Part shown: piece by piece, positions 8,923 to 17,847 of the stretch
Position numbering within the stretch: position 1 is the first letter of the stretch
Layout: every line of letters begins with the position of its first letter
DNA from: Duganella sacchari
Lineage (GTDB): Bacteria > Pseudomonadota > Gammaproteobacteria > Burkholderiales > Burkholderiaceae_D
Direction of reading: 5' to 3'
Length of the DNA: 64,000 nt
Assembly (NCBI RefSeq): GCF_900143065.1
Contig: NZ_FRCX01000014.1
Location: 1-64,000, forward strand
The notes under the pieces: generated by a model
Databases searched by the model: none
Seen by the model: the letters and a program-made list of their open reading frames with translations, nothing else
Told to the model about the DNA's origin: nothing
Position numbers and translations under genes: made by a program

Positions 8923-9608
8923 TTTTCCACCTGTTGCATCATGCCGTCCGGCGTCTGGCCTTCTGGCGAAATCGGCTTACCTATCGATACTGTAACAAGA
9001 CCAGGGCGTTTGATGAAAGAGTTTTTTGGCCAGCATTCACCAGAATTATGCGCGACCGGCACCACCACCGAGCCGGTTTCAATGGCGAGGCGCGTGCCGC
9101 CGCTCTTGTACTTGCCCGCTTTGCCGACCGGGATGCGCGTCCCCTCCGGGAACATGATAATCCACAGGCCTTGCGCCAGGCGGCGCTTGCCGTGGCGGAC
9201 CACTTCCTGGAAGGCGTTCTTGCCCTGCTTGCGGTCAATCGGGATCATGCGCAGCAGCGCCATCGCCCAGCCGAAGAAGGGAATGTACAGGATCTCTTTC
9301 TTGAACACGAACACCAGTGGACGCGGCATGTTCGGCAGCAGGAAGATGGTCTCCCACGCCGACTGGTGCTTGGACAGCACGATGGCCTGTGCATCCGGCA
9401 GGTTTTCGCGGCCGCGCACTTCGTAGCGGATGCCGCAGATCACCCGCAGGCACCAGATGATGAACACGTTCCAGCGCGAGGTGATGAAGAAGCGCTGGCG
9501 GTAAGGCAGCGGTGCGGCCAGGAAGCAGACGAGGGACCAGAGAACGGTCGACAACACCATGACGATGGTGAAGATCAGGGAACGCAGAAACAGAACGGGA
9601 TGACCCAA
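8868..9608 (-). CDS. 1-acyl-sn-glycerol-3-phosphate acyltransferase (PlsC family)
   Basis: A membrane acyltransferase of about 246 residues that makes phosphatidic acid or a related lysophospholipid. An N-terminal membrane segment (about 7-35) is followed by motif I in the variant form HQSAWE (about 81-86; most family members have Asp in place of Glu), and by FPEGTR (about 153-158). I chose the TTG at 9608 because GGAG sits six bases upstream; another TTG at 9620 would add four residues but has no such site. The gene follows gmhB closely. Acyl specificity is unknown. Confidence 0.88.
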   Translation of the reverse strand: MGHPVLFLRSLIFTIVMVLSTVLWSLVCFLAAPLPYRQRFFITSRWNVFIIWCLRVICGIRYEVRGRENLPDAQAIVLSKHQSAWETIFLLPNMPRPLVFVFKKEILYIPFFGWAMALLRMIPIDRKQGKNAFQEVVRHGKRRLAQGLWIIMFPEGTRIPVGKAGKYKSGGTRLAIETGSVVVPVAHNSGECWPKNSFIKRPGLVTVSIGKPISPEGQTPDGMMQQVENWIESEMRVISPHAYNAG

Positions 9609-9627
9609 TGCAGACTCCAAAAACGGT

Positions 9628-10209
9628 TTAGCTGACGACGTGCAGTGCCGGCGGGGTGCTGGTTTTCAGCAGATGGGTGACCATCGCTGCCAGATCCGGG
9701 AACACCATGGTGCCCGGCGGGAGGCCGCCGGTGACCTGGGTTTTCTCGCCCTTGCCGGTGAGGACCAGATACGGCACGCAGCCGCTCACATAGCCCGCCT
9801 GCAGGTCGCGCAGCGAATCGCCGACCACCGGCACGCCTTTCAGGCTGATTTTATAGCGCTGCGAGATTTCTGTGAACATGCCCGGCTTGGGCTTGCGGCA
9901 GTCGCAGTTGTCCGCTGCCGCGTGCGGGCAGAAGAACACAGCGTCAATGTCCGCGCCCACTTGCTGCGCCAGATTGTGCATCTTCTGGTGGATCGCATTC
10001 AGCACGGTCATGTCGAAGAATTCACGGGCGATGCCCGACTGGTTCGACGCCACGACGACCCGGTAGCCCGCCTGGTTCAGGCGGGCGATGGCTTCCAGCG
10101 AGCCGGGAACGGGGATCCACTCCGCAGGCGACTTGATGAAATCCGGCGAGTCGTGGTTGATGACGCCGTCGCGATCAAGAATGATCAGTTTCATGGACGG
10201 CGCACCCAT
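9628..10209 (-). CDS. gmhB: D-glycero-beta-D-manno-heptose-1,7-bisphosphate 7-phosphatase
   Basis: GmhB removes the 7-phosphate in ADP-heptose synthesis for the LPS core, the donor used by the heptosyltransferase at 5.1 kb. The 193-residue HAD-superfamily enzyme has the nucleophile motif LDRDG (Asp12, Asp14) and the zinc-binding cluster CPHAAADNCDC (Cys94, His96, Cys102, Cys104) that defines GmhB. The ATG at 10209 directly follows the glyS stop with no gap. A second ATG five codons later (10194), which gives MKLIILDRDG, is an equally plausible start. Confidence 0.94.
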   Translation of the reverse strand: MGAPSMKLIILDRDGVINHDSPDFIKSPAEWIPVPGSLEAIARLNQAGYRVVVASNQSGIAREFFDMTVLNAIHQKMHNLAQQVGADIDAVFFCPHAAADNCDCRKPKPGMFTEISQRYKISLKGVPVVGDSLRDLQAGYVSGCVPYLVLTGKGEKTQVTGGLPPGTMVFPDLAAMVTHLLKTSTPPALHVVS

Positions 10210-12318
10210 TTATGCCGCCAGCTTGGAGATGTCGGCCACGCGGTTCATCATCCCGTGCAGGGACGACAGCAGCGCCAGACGGTTGTTGCGCAGGGCGACA
10301 TCTTCCGCCATGACCATCACGTCATTGAAGAAGGCGTCGACTTCTTCCTTCAGCTGGGCCAGGGTTTTCAGTGTGCCCGCGAAGTCGCCCTGGTTGAAGG
10401 CGGCGTCGATTTCCGGCAGCACGCGCACCACGGCGGCGTTCAGGTTGATCTCGGCGCTGTCCTGCAGCAGCGAGACGTTGACGCCGGTGTTGCCGGCGGC
10501 AGCCAGGGCTTCTTCGTTCTTCTTCAGGATGTTGGTGATGCGTTTGTTGGCTGCGGCCAGCGAGGCCGATTCCGGCAGCGCAGCGAAGGCTTGCACGGCT
10601 TCCAGGCGCTGCACGATGTCGTCCAGGCGGTCCGGGTTCTGTGCAGCCACGGCTTCGATCTCGTTGACCGAGAAGCCGCGCTCGCGCAGGATGCCGCGCA
10701 GGCGGTCCAGCATGAAGGCTGCAACGTCGGCCGATGGGTCTTTGAAGCCGGCGACAGCGGAGAACTGTTTTGCAGCGTCAGCCAGCAGGCCGGAGATCGA
10801 CAGCGACAGACGCTTTTCGATCAGCATGCGCAGCACGCCCAGCGCGTGGCGGCGCAGTGCGAACGGGTCTTTGTCGCCGGTTGGCTGCAGGCCGATGGCC
10901 CAGATGCCGACCAGGGTTTCCAGCTTGTCGGCCAGTGCGACGGCGGTGCCGGTTACGGTCGATGGCAGGGCATCGCCAGCGAAGCGTGGCTGGTAGTGTT
11001 CCGATGCGGCCAGCGCGACGTCTTCTGGTTCGCCGTCGTTGCGGGCGTAGTAGGTGCCCATGATGCCTTGCAGCTCAGGGAACTCGCCCACCATGTCGGT
11101 CAGCAGGTCGGCTTTCGACAGGCGCGCGGCGCGTTCGGTCAGGGCCACGTCGGTATTCAGCTTGGCGGCGATGGCGCCGGCCAGTGCGGTGACGCGGTCG
11201 CTGCGTTCTGCCTGGGTGCCCAGCTTGTTGTGGTAGACCACGTTCTTGAGCAGCGGCAGGCGCGATTCCAGGGTTTTCTTCTTGTCCTGCTCGAAGAAGA
11301 ATTTGGCGTCGGACAGGCGCGGACGCACCACGCGCTCGTTGCCGCCAACGATGGCGTCTGGCGTGTCGGTGGCGATGTTGGAGACGATCAGGAAGCGCGA
11401 ACGCAGCTTGCCGCTGGTGTCGGTCAGCGCGAAGTATTTCTGGTTGGTCTGCATGGTCAGGATCAGGCATTCCTGCGGCACGGCCAGGAATTCGTCTTCG
11501 AATTTGCATTCGTAGACGACTGGCCATTCAACCAGCGCGGCCACTTCGTCCAGCAGGGCTTCCGGCATCAGCACCTGGTCGGCGCCAGCTTTGGCCAGCA
11601 GTTCGGCGCGGATCTGTTCCTTGCGCTCTTCGACGGAGGCCAGCACTTTGCCGTCGGCTTTCAGCGTGGCGGCGTAGGCATCGGCGTTGGCGATGGTGAC
11701 GGCGCGTTTGCCTGGTGCGGTCAGGAAGCGGTGGCCTTCGGTGACGTTGGAACCGGTCAGGCCCAGCAAGGTCAGTGGCAGTACGGTGTCGCCATGCAGG
11801 GCGATCAGCGCGTGGGCTGGACGCACGAACTGCACGGTGGCGCCGTCCGGACGCTGGTAGCTCATGACTTTTGGAATCGGCAGCTTGGCGACCGAGTCTT
11901 CCAGTGCGGCTTGCAGGCCACCTTGCAGGGCGCTGCCTGCGGCGGTGTAGGTGTAGAAGAAGCTTTCGGCCTTGCCGTCCTGCGCGCGTTCCAGGTCGGC
12001 CACGGTCAGGTCAGGGAAGCCCAGTGCGGCCAGTTTCTTGGCCAGCGGCGGCGTGCCGTTGCCGTTCGCGTCCAGCGCGACCGATACCGGCAGCACTTTT
12101 TCGCGGATCGATTTGTCCGGCGATACGGCGCGCACCTTGGTGATGGTGACGGCCAGGCGGCGTGGCGTGGCGTAGGCGGTGGCGACGCTGTCGGCTTCCA
12201 GGAAGTCGCGCGATTTCAGGCCGTTGACGATGCCGTCCGCGAAAGCCTTGCCCAGTTTGGCGAGCGCCTTCGGCGGCAGTTCTTCGGTCAGCAGTTCGAT
12301 GAGCAGAGTTTGAGTCAT
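10210..12318 (-). CDS. glyS: glycyl-tRNA synthetase beta subunit
   Basis: The beta chain of the bacterial two-subunit glycyl-tRNA synthetase, which binds tRNA and joins the alpha chain to charge tRNA-Gly. At 702 residues it has the normal length. It starts with the family-typical LLIELLTEELPPKALAKLGK, has ATPRRLAVTI around residue 50, and ends with the anticodon-binding region containing FFNDVMVMAEDVALRNNRL. It lies 14 bases after glyQ in the same direction. A long open frame on the opposite strand is a GC-codon shadow. Confidence 0.98.
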   Translation of the reverse strand: MTQTLLIELLTEELPPKALAKLGKAFADGIVNGLKSRDFLEADSVATAYATPRRLAVTITKVRAVSPDKSIREKVLPVSVALDANGNGTPPLAKKLAALGFPDLTVADLERAQDGKAESFFYTYTAAGSALQGGLQAALEDSVAKLPIPKVMSYQRPDGATVQFVRPAHALIALHGDTVLPLTLLGLTGSNVTEGHRFLTAPGKRAVTIANADAYAATLKADGKVLASVEERKEQIRAELLAKAGADQVLMPEALLDEVAALVEWPVVYECKFEDEFLAVPQECLILTMQTNQKYFALTDTSGKLRSRFLIVSNIATDTPDAIVGGNERVVRPRLSDAKFFFEQDKKKTLESRLPLLKNVVYHNKLGTQAERSDRVTALAGAIAAKLNTDVALTERAARLSKADLLTDMVGEFPELQGIMGTYYARNDGEPEDVALAASEHYQPRFAGDALPSTVTGTAVALADKLETLVGIWAIGLQPTGDKDPFALRRHALGVLRMLIEKRLSLSISGLLADAAKQFSAVAGFKDPSADVAAFMLDRLRGILRERGFSVNEIEAVAAQNPDRLDDIVQRLEAVQAFAALPESASLAAANKRITNILKKNEEALAAAGNTGVNVSLLQDSAEINLNAAVVRVLPEIDAAFNQGDFAGTLKTLAQLKEEVDAFFNDVMVMAEDVALRNNRLALLSSLHGMMNRVADISKLAA

Positions 12319-12332
12319 ATCGTTTATATCGT

Positions 12333-13259
12333 TTATTTTGCAGCTGCGTCGGCGATGGCGGCGGTTTTTGGCGCCATCGGGAAGCCCAGACGCTCACGCG
12401 AATCGTAGTAAGCCTGCGCGACCAGGCGCGACAGGGTGCGCACACGGCCGATGTAGGCAGCGCGCTCGGTCACGGAGATGGCGCCGCGCGCATCCAGCAG
12501 GTTGAAGCTGTGCGAAGCTTTCATGATCTGCTCATAGGCCGGCAGCGTCAGCTGCGCTTCGATCAGGCGCTTGGCTTCCGATTCGTGGTTGTTAAATTGT
12601 GCGAACAGCAGCTCGGTGTTGGAATGCTCGAAGTTGTAGGCCGATTGTTCCACTTCGTTCTGGTGGAACACGTCGCCGTATTTCAGCGTTTTCGTCTCGC
12701 CGTTTTCTTCCCAGGTGGTCCACACCAGGTCGTACATGTTTTCCACGCCCTGCAGGTACATGGCCAGGCGTTCGACGCCGTAGGTGATCTCACCCAGCAC
12801 CGGTTTGCAATCGAGGCCGCCGACTTGCTGGAAGTAGGTGAACTGCGTCACTTCCATGCCATTCAGCCAGACTTCCCAACCCAGGCCCCAGGCGCCCAGC
12901 GTCGGCGATTCCCAGTCGTCTTCCACGAAGCGCACGTCATTCTGCTTCAGGTCCAGACCCAGCGCTTCCAGCGAACCCAGATACAGGTCGAGGATATTTT
13001 CCGGCGCCGGCTTCATCACCACCTGGTACTGGTAGTAGTGCTGGCCGCGGTTCGGATTCTCGCCATAGCGGCCATCTTTCGGACGGCGCGATGGCTGGAC
13101 GTAGGCGGCGCGCCAAGGCTCTGGGCCGATCGCGCGCAGGAAGGTACCGGTGTGGAAGGTGCCGGCGCCGACTTCCATGTCGTATGGCTGGAGCAGGGCG
13201 CAGCCTTGCTTGTCCCAGTAGGTTTGCAAGGTCAGGATAATTTGTTGAAATGTCAGCAT
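12333..13259 (-). CDS. glyQ: glycyl-tRNA synthetase alpha subunit
   Basis: The catalytic alpha chain of the two-subunit glycyl-tRNA synthetase. The 308-residue class II synthetase carries the family signatures LTFQQIILTLQTYWDKQGC at the N-terminus, VGAGTFHTGTFLRAIGPEPW and YVQPSRRPKDGRYGENPNR (motif 2 region). It precedes glyS with a 14-base gap. Upstream lies an 81-base gap to lnt. I see no glycine riboswitch or T-box there. Confidence 0.98.
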   Translation of the reverse strand: MLTFQQIILTLQTYWDKQGCALLQPYDMEVGAGTFHTGTFLRAIGPEPWRAAYVQPSRRPKDGRYGENPNRGQHYYQYQVVMKPAPENILDLYLGSLEALGLDLKQNDVRFVEDDWESPTLGAWGLGWEVWLNGMEVTQFTYFQQVGGLDCKPVLGEITYGVERLAMYLQGVENMYDLVWTTWEENGETKTLKYGDVFHQNEVEQSAYNFEHSNTELLFAQFNNHESEAKRLIEAQLTLPAYEQIMKASHSFNLLDARGAISVTERAAYIGRVRTLSRLVAQAYYDSRERLGFPMAPKTAAIADAAAK

Positions 13260-13316
13260 CTTGTAATCGTCGGTGGCATGCCCTGGCGATGGCCGGCGGG
13301 CAGGCGGTTGCAGTTT

Positions 13317-13338
13317 CGCTAAAGCGATGATTTTAGCG
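13317..13338. repeat. 7-bp inverted repeat between lnt and glyQ
   Basis: CGCTAAA (13317-13323) and TTTAGCG (13332-13338) form a perfect inverted repeat around an 8-base loop just after the lnt stop. There is no T-run behind it on the minus strand. It may be a weak terminator or a processing hairpin inside the operon. Confidence 0.35.
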
Positions 13339-13340
13339 GG

Positions 13341-14909
13341 TTAAGCGGCTTTTGGCTGATTTTTCGAGCGTTTTGCCCAAAACCACGCGCCGCACAGGGA
13401 CAGTGCCAGCAGGACCAGGAAAAGCTTATTGCCCCACAGGATATATGGGGTGCTGCCGGCCATGCCCTGCACCTTGGCGGCCAGCGTGCCGAAGGTATTC
13501 ATCGGCAGCTGCTGTACCACCGTGCCTTCGCCATTGATGATGGCGGTGGCGCCGGTATTGGTCGCCCGCAACATGGGGCGGCCGGTTTCCAGCGAGCGCA
13601 TCTGCGAGATCTGCAAATGCTGCGGAATGGCGATGGTCTCGCCAAACCAGGCCAGGTTGGAGACGTTGAGCAGCATGGTGGCCGGTTTCTGGTCCTGCGC
13701 CGGGTGGTTGAGCTGGTCGGCGATCTCTTCGCCAAACAAGTCTTCGTAGCAGATGTTGGGCAGCACGCGCTGGTCCTTGATCGGGAATGCCGGCTGGATT
13801 TCGCGGCCGCTGGTCTGGTCGCCGAGCGGAATCGACATCAGGTTGACAAACCAGCGGAAGCCGTAGGGGATGAATTCGCCATACGGCACCAGGTGGTGCT
13901 TGTCATAGCGGTAGTAGCGCGAGCCCGTGGACGGAATGCCGATCACGCTGTTGAAGTAGGCGGTCTGGCTGTCGGCCAATGGAATGCCCAGCACCAGGTT
14001 GCTGCCGGTGCGGTTCATGAATTGCGCCAGGCCCGCCAGATAGTCCGGCGGCAACTGCTGCGGCAGCATGACGATGGCGGTTTCCGGCGTGGCGATCAGG
14101 TCGGCCGGGGCTGCGGTGATGGCGTCCTGGTACAGTTTGATCGTTGACAGCACCTTGGCGCCGTTGAATTTCTCGTCCTGCGGAATATTCCCTTGCAGCA
14201 GGCGTACCGAGATCGGCTTGCCTTCCGGGTAGGTCCATTGCAGGAAGCTCAGGCCGACGCCGGCCACGCAGATGGCGATGATGAGGCCCGCCGCGCGCAC
14301 GCGGGTGCGGTGCAGCAGCAACAGCAGCGCGCCGGCCAGCACCGCAGCCAGCCAGCCCAGGCCGTACATGCCGATGACCGGTGCGAAACCGGCCAGCGGG
14401 CTGTGGTTGTGGGCGTAGCCGGACGACAGCCACGGGAAGCCCGTGAACAGCCAGCCGCGCACCCATTCAAACAGCGCCCAGATGGCCGGGAACACCAGCA
14501 GATTGGCGGCTGGCAGCGGCAGCGTCCAGCGCTTGCGCAGCCAGGCGGCGGTGGCCATGGCGCCGGCGCCGTACAGGCCCATCGCGGCGCCCAGCAGCAG
14601 CACGGCCAGCGCGGCCAGCGGCGCCGGCATGGCGCCGTAGGTATGCATGGAAACGTACAGCCAGTGCACGCCCGCCACGGTCCAGCCGGTCACAAAGGCC
14701 CAGCCGATCAGCGCGGCAGCCTTGACGCTGCTGCTGCGCAGGACCTGGTAGAACAGCGTGGCGAGGCCAAGGATTTCCAGCGGCCACCAGCCGAATGGGG
14801 CAAAAGCAAACACGCACAGCGCGCCCGCCAGGCCGGTAATGATCATCCGGCCTTGGGTTGAGCGTTGCGGCTTGGGTGGATCGTTGGGATTGGCGCGGCG
14901 AAAGCGCAT
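13341..14909 (-). CDS. lnt: apolipoprotein N-acyltransferase
   Basis: Lnt adds the third acyl chain to the N-terminal cysteine of lipoproteins at the periplasmic side of the inner membrane. The 522-residue protein has six or more N-terminal membrane helices (about 22-225), then a nitrilase-type domain with the full triad: Glu276 in ATPETAIV, Lys337 in YDKHHLVPYGEF and Cys387 in PNICYEDLF. The start codon shares one base with the corC stop (TAATG). The lipoprotein at 24.5 kb would be a client. Confidence 0.97.
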   Translation of the reverse strand: MRFRRANPNDPPKPQRSTQGRMIITGLAGALCVFAFAPFGWWPLEILGLATLFYQVLRSSSVKAAALIGWAFVTGWTVAGVHWLYVSMHTYGAMPAPLAALAVLLLGAAMGLYGAGAMATAAWLRKRWTLPLPAANLLVFPAIWALFEWVRGWLFTGFPWLSSGYAHNHSPLAGFAPVIGMYGLGWLAAVLAGALLLLLHRTRVRAAGLIIAICVAGVGLSFLQWTYPEGKPISVRLLQGNIPQDEKFNGAKVLSTIKLYQDAITAAPADLIATPETAIVMLPQQLPPDYLAGLAQFMNRTGSNLVLGIPLADSQTAYFNSVIGIPSTGSRYYRYDKHHLVPYGEFIPYGFRWFVNLMSIPLGDQTSGREIQPAFPIKDQRVLPNICYEDLFGEEIADQLNHPAQDQKPATMLLNVSNLAWFGETIAIPQHLQISQMRSLETGRPMLRATNTGATAIINGEGTVVQQLPMNTFGTLAAKVQGMAGSTPYILWGNKLFLVLLALSLCGAWFWAKRSKNQPKAA

Positions 14910-15793
14910 TATGCGTCGTCGCCGGTGGCGGGGGCAGGCGGCAGTTTTTCGACCGTCAACACGTGGATCTGGCGGGCGTCGGCGCGCAGCACTTCAAAGC
15001 GCAGGCCTTCGAAATCGAAGGTGTCGCCCTTGTGCGGCATGCGTCCCAGATGCTTGGCAACCAGGCCGCCGATGGTGTCGACGTCATCGTCCGGCAGGGC
15101 GGTGTCCAGCTCTTCGTTGAATTGCTCGATCTCGGTCAGCGCCTTGATGCGCCAGCGTGGACCGTGCTGGCCTTCGCGGATCGACAGGATGTTGTCTTCC
15201 TCTTCATCGAAATCGTATTCATCTTCGATGTCGCCGACGATCTGCTCCAGCACGTCTTCGATGGTGATGAGGCCGGCAACGCCGCTGTACTCGTCCACCA
15301 CGATGGCCATGTGGTTGTGGTTGGCGCGGAAGTCGCGCAGCAGCACGTTCAGACGTTTGGATTCCGGGATGAAGATGGCGGGACGCAGCATGTCGCGCAC
15401 GTCGAACGATTCTTCGGCGTAGTAGCGCAGCAGGTCCTTGGCCAGCAGGATGCCGATAACCTTGTCGCGCTCGCCTTCAATCGCAGGGAAGCGCGAGTGG
15501 GCCGTTTGCAGCACCAGCGGCAGCCATTCCTCGATCGGCTTGGAGATGTCGATGACGTCCATCTGCGAGCGTGGAATCATGATGTCGCGGGCGGACAGGT
15601 CGGATACCTGGAACACGCCTTCGATCATCGACAAGGCGTCGGCATCGATGAGGTTGCGTTCGTGGGCGTCGTGCAGAACTTCGAGCAGCTCCGATCGGTT
15701 TTCGGGCTCGGGGGAGATGAAGGCGGTCAGCCGTTCAAACAGTGACCTATGGGGTTTAGCGTCAGTCTTGACGCTACTAGAGTGCTCTTGCAT
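14909..15793 (-). CDS. corC: CorC/HlyC-family CBS-domain protein
   Basis: A 294-residue soluble CorC-type protein linked to Mg/Co efflux or membrane-ion homeostasis. After an acidic N-terminus, two CBS modules (about 65-195) contain the family markers ARDIMIPRSQMDVI and VDEYSGVAGLITIEDVLEQIVGDI (given here in two parts: VDEYSGVAGLITIED, then VLEQIVGDIEDEYD), followed by the C-terminal CorC/HlyC transporter-associated domain. There is no N-terminal DUF21 membrane domain, as expected for this class. It is coupled to lnt. In most relatives it directly follows ybeY; here a two-gene insert lies between. Confidence 0.93.
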   Translation of the reverse strand: MQEHSSSVKTDAKPHRSLFERLTAFISPEPENRSELLEVLHDAHERNLIDADALSMIEGVFQVSDLSARDIMIPRSQMDVIDISKPIEEWLPLVLQTAHSRFPAIEGERDKVIGILLAKDLLRYYAEESFDVRDMLRPAIFIPESKRLNVLLRDFRANHNHMAIVVDEYSGVAGLITIEDVLEQIVGDIEDEYDFDEEEDNILSIREGQHGPRWRIKALTEIEQFNEELDTALPDDDVDTIGGLVAKHLGRMPHKGDTFDFEGLRFEVLRADARQIHVLTVEKLPPAPATGDDA

Positions 15794-15876
15794 AGCGGGC
15801 GTGAGCCGTTGTTTCGAAGAGGCATAGGATACACCAAATGGGCGACAGGGGCGGCTTTTGTCAAAAAAACACGGAC

Positions 15877-16791
15877 TCAGGTAGACGTATTTTCTCCCAG
15901 TAACTGCGCGCGCAGCCAGCGGTGGGCCGGGTCGTTGTCGCTGCGCGGATGCCAGGCAATCGACAGGTCGAACTGGCCGGCATCGAGCGGCAGGTCGATG
16001 ATGTCGAGCTGACCGGTGTGGCAGGCCAGGAACTCCTGCGGCAGCGAGCAGACCAGGTCGGTGGCCGCCAGGATGGCCGGCACCAGGCCGTACTGGGACA
16101 CGGACACCGCCACGTCGCGCTGGTAGCCCTGGGCTTCGATCAGCGCGTCCATGAAGCCGCGGAAGCCCCCTTCGTTGGAAACGATCACGTGGCGCAACTG
16201 GCAGTAGCCGGCCAGGTCCAGCGGGCCGGTGCCGCGCGGATGGCCTTTGCGCTGGGCCATGCGGTAGCGCGTCTGGGTGATGCGGCGGATGCGCAAGGCG
16301 TCCGGCGCAAAGCGCGGGCCACCGGCCAGCAGGTCGATCTCGCCGCGCTCCATCTGGCCGACGATGCGGTTGAGGTCGTGCGGGACGAAGGCCAGCTTCA
16401 GGTCTGGACCGCCGGCCTGGTCGATCTGGCGCAGCAGCGACATCATGATCATGGTGATGCTGTTGTCGTTGCCGGCGATGCGGAAGGTGCGCTTGGCGCT
16501 GCGCGGGTCGAACGGCGCCGGCGTCTGCGCGACCGCCTGGTTGAGGGCGTCCAGGGCGGCGCGCAAGGGTTGCTGCAAGGTCAGCGCGTAGGGCGTGGCC
16601 ACCATGCCACGGCCGTTTTCAGCCGGCATCAGCAGTGGATCGCCGAACAGCGTGCGCAGGCGCGCCAGCTGGGCCGACAGCGCGGGCTGGCTCAGGTGCA
16701 GGCGCTGGGCGGCACGGCTGACGTTTTTTTCTTCCAGCAGCCGGTCCAGTGACACCAGCAGCGGCAGGTCGGCGCCTCGTATATCCATCAT
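15877..16791 (-). CDS. LysR-family transcriptional regulator
   Basis: A 304-residue LysR-type regulator. The winged helix-turn-helix is at residues 8-65, with NVSRAAQRLHLSQPALSAQLARLR as the recognition region (NVSRAAQRLHLSQPALS, then AQLARLR), and a type 2 periplasmic-binding-like effector domain from about 95. It is divergent from the secreted metallo-hydrolase gene at 16884, the usual arrangement for a regulator and its target. Both genes sit between ybeY and corC, which are neighbours in related genomes. Confidence 0.93.
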   Translation of the reverse strand: MMDIRGADLPLLVSLDRLLEEKNVSRAAQRLHLSQPALSAQLARLRTLFGDPLLMPAENGRGMVATPYALTLQQPLRAALDALNQAVAQTPAPFDPRSAKRTFRIAGNDNSITMIMMSLLRQIDQAGGPDLKLAFVPHDLNRIVGQMERGEIDLLAGGPRFAPDALRIRRITQTRYRMAQRKGHPRGTGPLDLAGYCQLRHVIVSNEGGFRGFMDALIEAQGYQRDVAVSVSQYGLVPAILAATDLVCSLPQEFLACHTGQLDIIDLPLDAGQFDLSIAWHPRSDNDPAHRWLRAQLLGENTST

Positions 16792-16883
16792 GGTTATACC
16801 TTGAATATTAATTATCGATTTTACGTATACATGCTAGCGGGTTTTAATGGCGCTGTGTTCCACATTACTCAAGGACTTCCACC
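16792..16883. promoter_or_regulatory. divergent promoter region, LysR / metallo-hydrolase
   Basis: The 92-base gap is AT-rich compared with its surroundings (ATATTAATTATCGATTTTACG around 16805-16825) and must hold both promoters. I could not settle on one T-N11-A box, so no exact operator is claimed. Confidence 0.4.
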
Positions 16884-17834
16884 ATGAAACGCCTCGTCTC
16901 CTTGCTGGCCAGCGCCATGATCTTCTCGGCCCACGCTGCCGCCCCCATGTCCACCACCACTGATAGCGGCGTGTACCGCATGCAGCTGGGCGACTTCCAG
17001 GTTTCGGCCTTGTCAGATGGCACGGTAACGCTGCCGATCGACAAGCTGCTGACCGATGTCGCACCAGCGGTGCTGCACAACGCGCTGCAGCACGACAACC
17101 TCAAGCCGATGATGGAAATTTCAATTAACGCCTATCTGGTGAACACCGGCGGCAAGCTGGTCCTGATCGATACGGGCGCCGGCGATTCCTTCAAGCCGCC
17201 CGTGGTGGCGCGTGCCGGACGGCTGCAGGAACGCCTGCGCAATGCCGGCTACACGCCGGAGCAGGTGGATGCGGTGCTGCTGACGCACATCCATGGCGAC
17301 CATTCGGGCGGCCTGTCGCTGAACGGCAAGGCGCTGTTCCCGAATGCGCAGGTGTATGTCGATCAGCGGGATGCGGCGTTTTGGCTCGACCAGCGCAACC
17401 GCGCCACGGCGGCGACTGGCCAGCAGCACGGTTTCGATGAGGCGCAGGCGATGCTGGGGCCTTACGTCAAGGCAGGCCGCTTCAAGACGTTTGACGGCGC
17501 CACCGAGATCGTGCCGGGCGTGCGGGCGCGTCCCGCCTACGGCCACACGCCGGGACACAGCTTGTACGAGGTGGAAAGCCATGGCCAGAAATTGCTGCTG
17601 ATCGGCGACCTGCTGCATGCGGCGTCAGTGCAATTGCCGCATCCGGATGTCACCATCAAGTTCGATGTGGACAGCAGTCAGGCCCGTGTACAGCGCCGCT
17701 CGGCGCTGGCCGATGCGGCCAGGGAAGGTTACTGGATTGGTGCGGCGCATATTTCCTACCCTGGCCTCGGCCACATACAGGCCAATGGCAAGGATAGCTA
17801 CCGCTGGGTGCCGGCCAACTACAGCGGCTGGTAA
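16884..17834 (+). CDS. secreted metallo-beta-lactamase-fold hydrolase
   Basis: A 316-residue protein with a signal peptide (residues 1-19, cleaved after SAHAA) and an MBL fold. The metal motif THIHGDHSGG gives His135, His137, Asp139 and His140; later ligands lie in GHTPGHS (about 215) and in AHISYPGLGH near the C-terminus. The arrangement is that of the AttM/AiiA-like and PqsE-like hydrolase group, so lactone, ester or other small substrates are possible. Export to the periplasm argues against a purely cytoplasmic lactonase. The divergent LysR gene is the likely regulator. Confidence 0.87.
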   Translation: MKRLVSLLASAMIFSAHAAAPMSTTTDSGVYRMQLGDFQVSALSDGTVTLPIDKLLTDVAPAVLHNALQHDNLKPMMEISINAYLVNTGGKLVLIDTGAGDSFKPPVVARAGRLQERLRNAGYTPEQVDAVLLTHIHGDHSGGLSLNGKALFPNAQVYVDQRDAAFWLDQRNRATAATGQQHGFDEAQAMLGPYVKAGRFKTFDGATEIVPGVRARPAYGHTPGHSLYEVESHGQKLLLIGDLLHAASVQLPHPDVTIKFDVDSSQARVQRRSALADAAREGYWIGAAHISYPGLGHIQANGKDSYRWVPANYSGW

Positions 17835-17847
17835 ATCAAGAGAACCG

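Noticed and set aside
9640..12408. Open frame of 922 codons on the plus strand
   Set aside because: It is antisense to glyS, glyQ and gmhB, which are certain, and its translation is Gly/Gln/Val/Arg-rich without any family similarity. It is a codon-composition shadow in GC-rich DNA.
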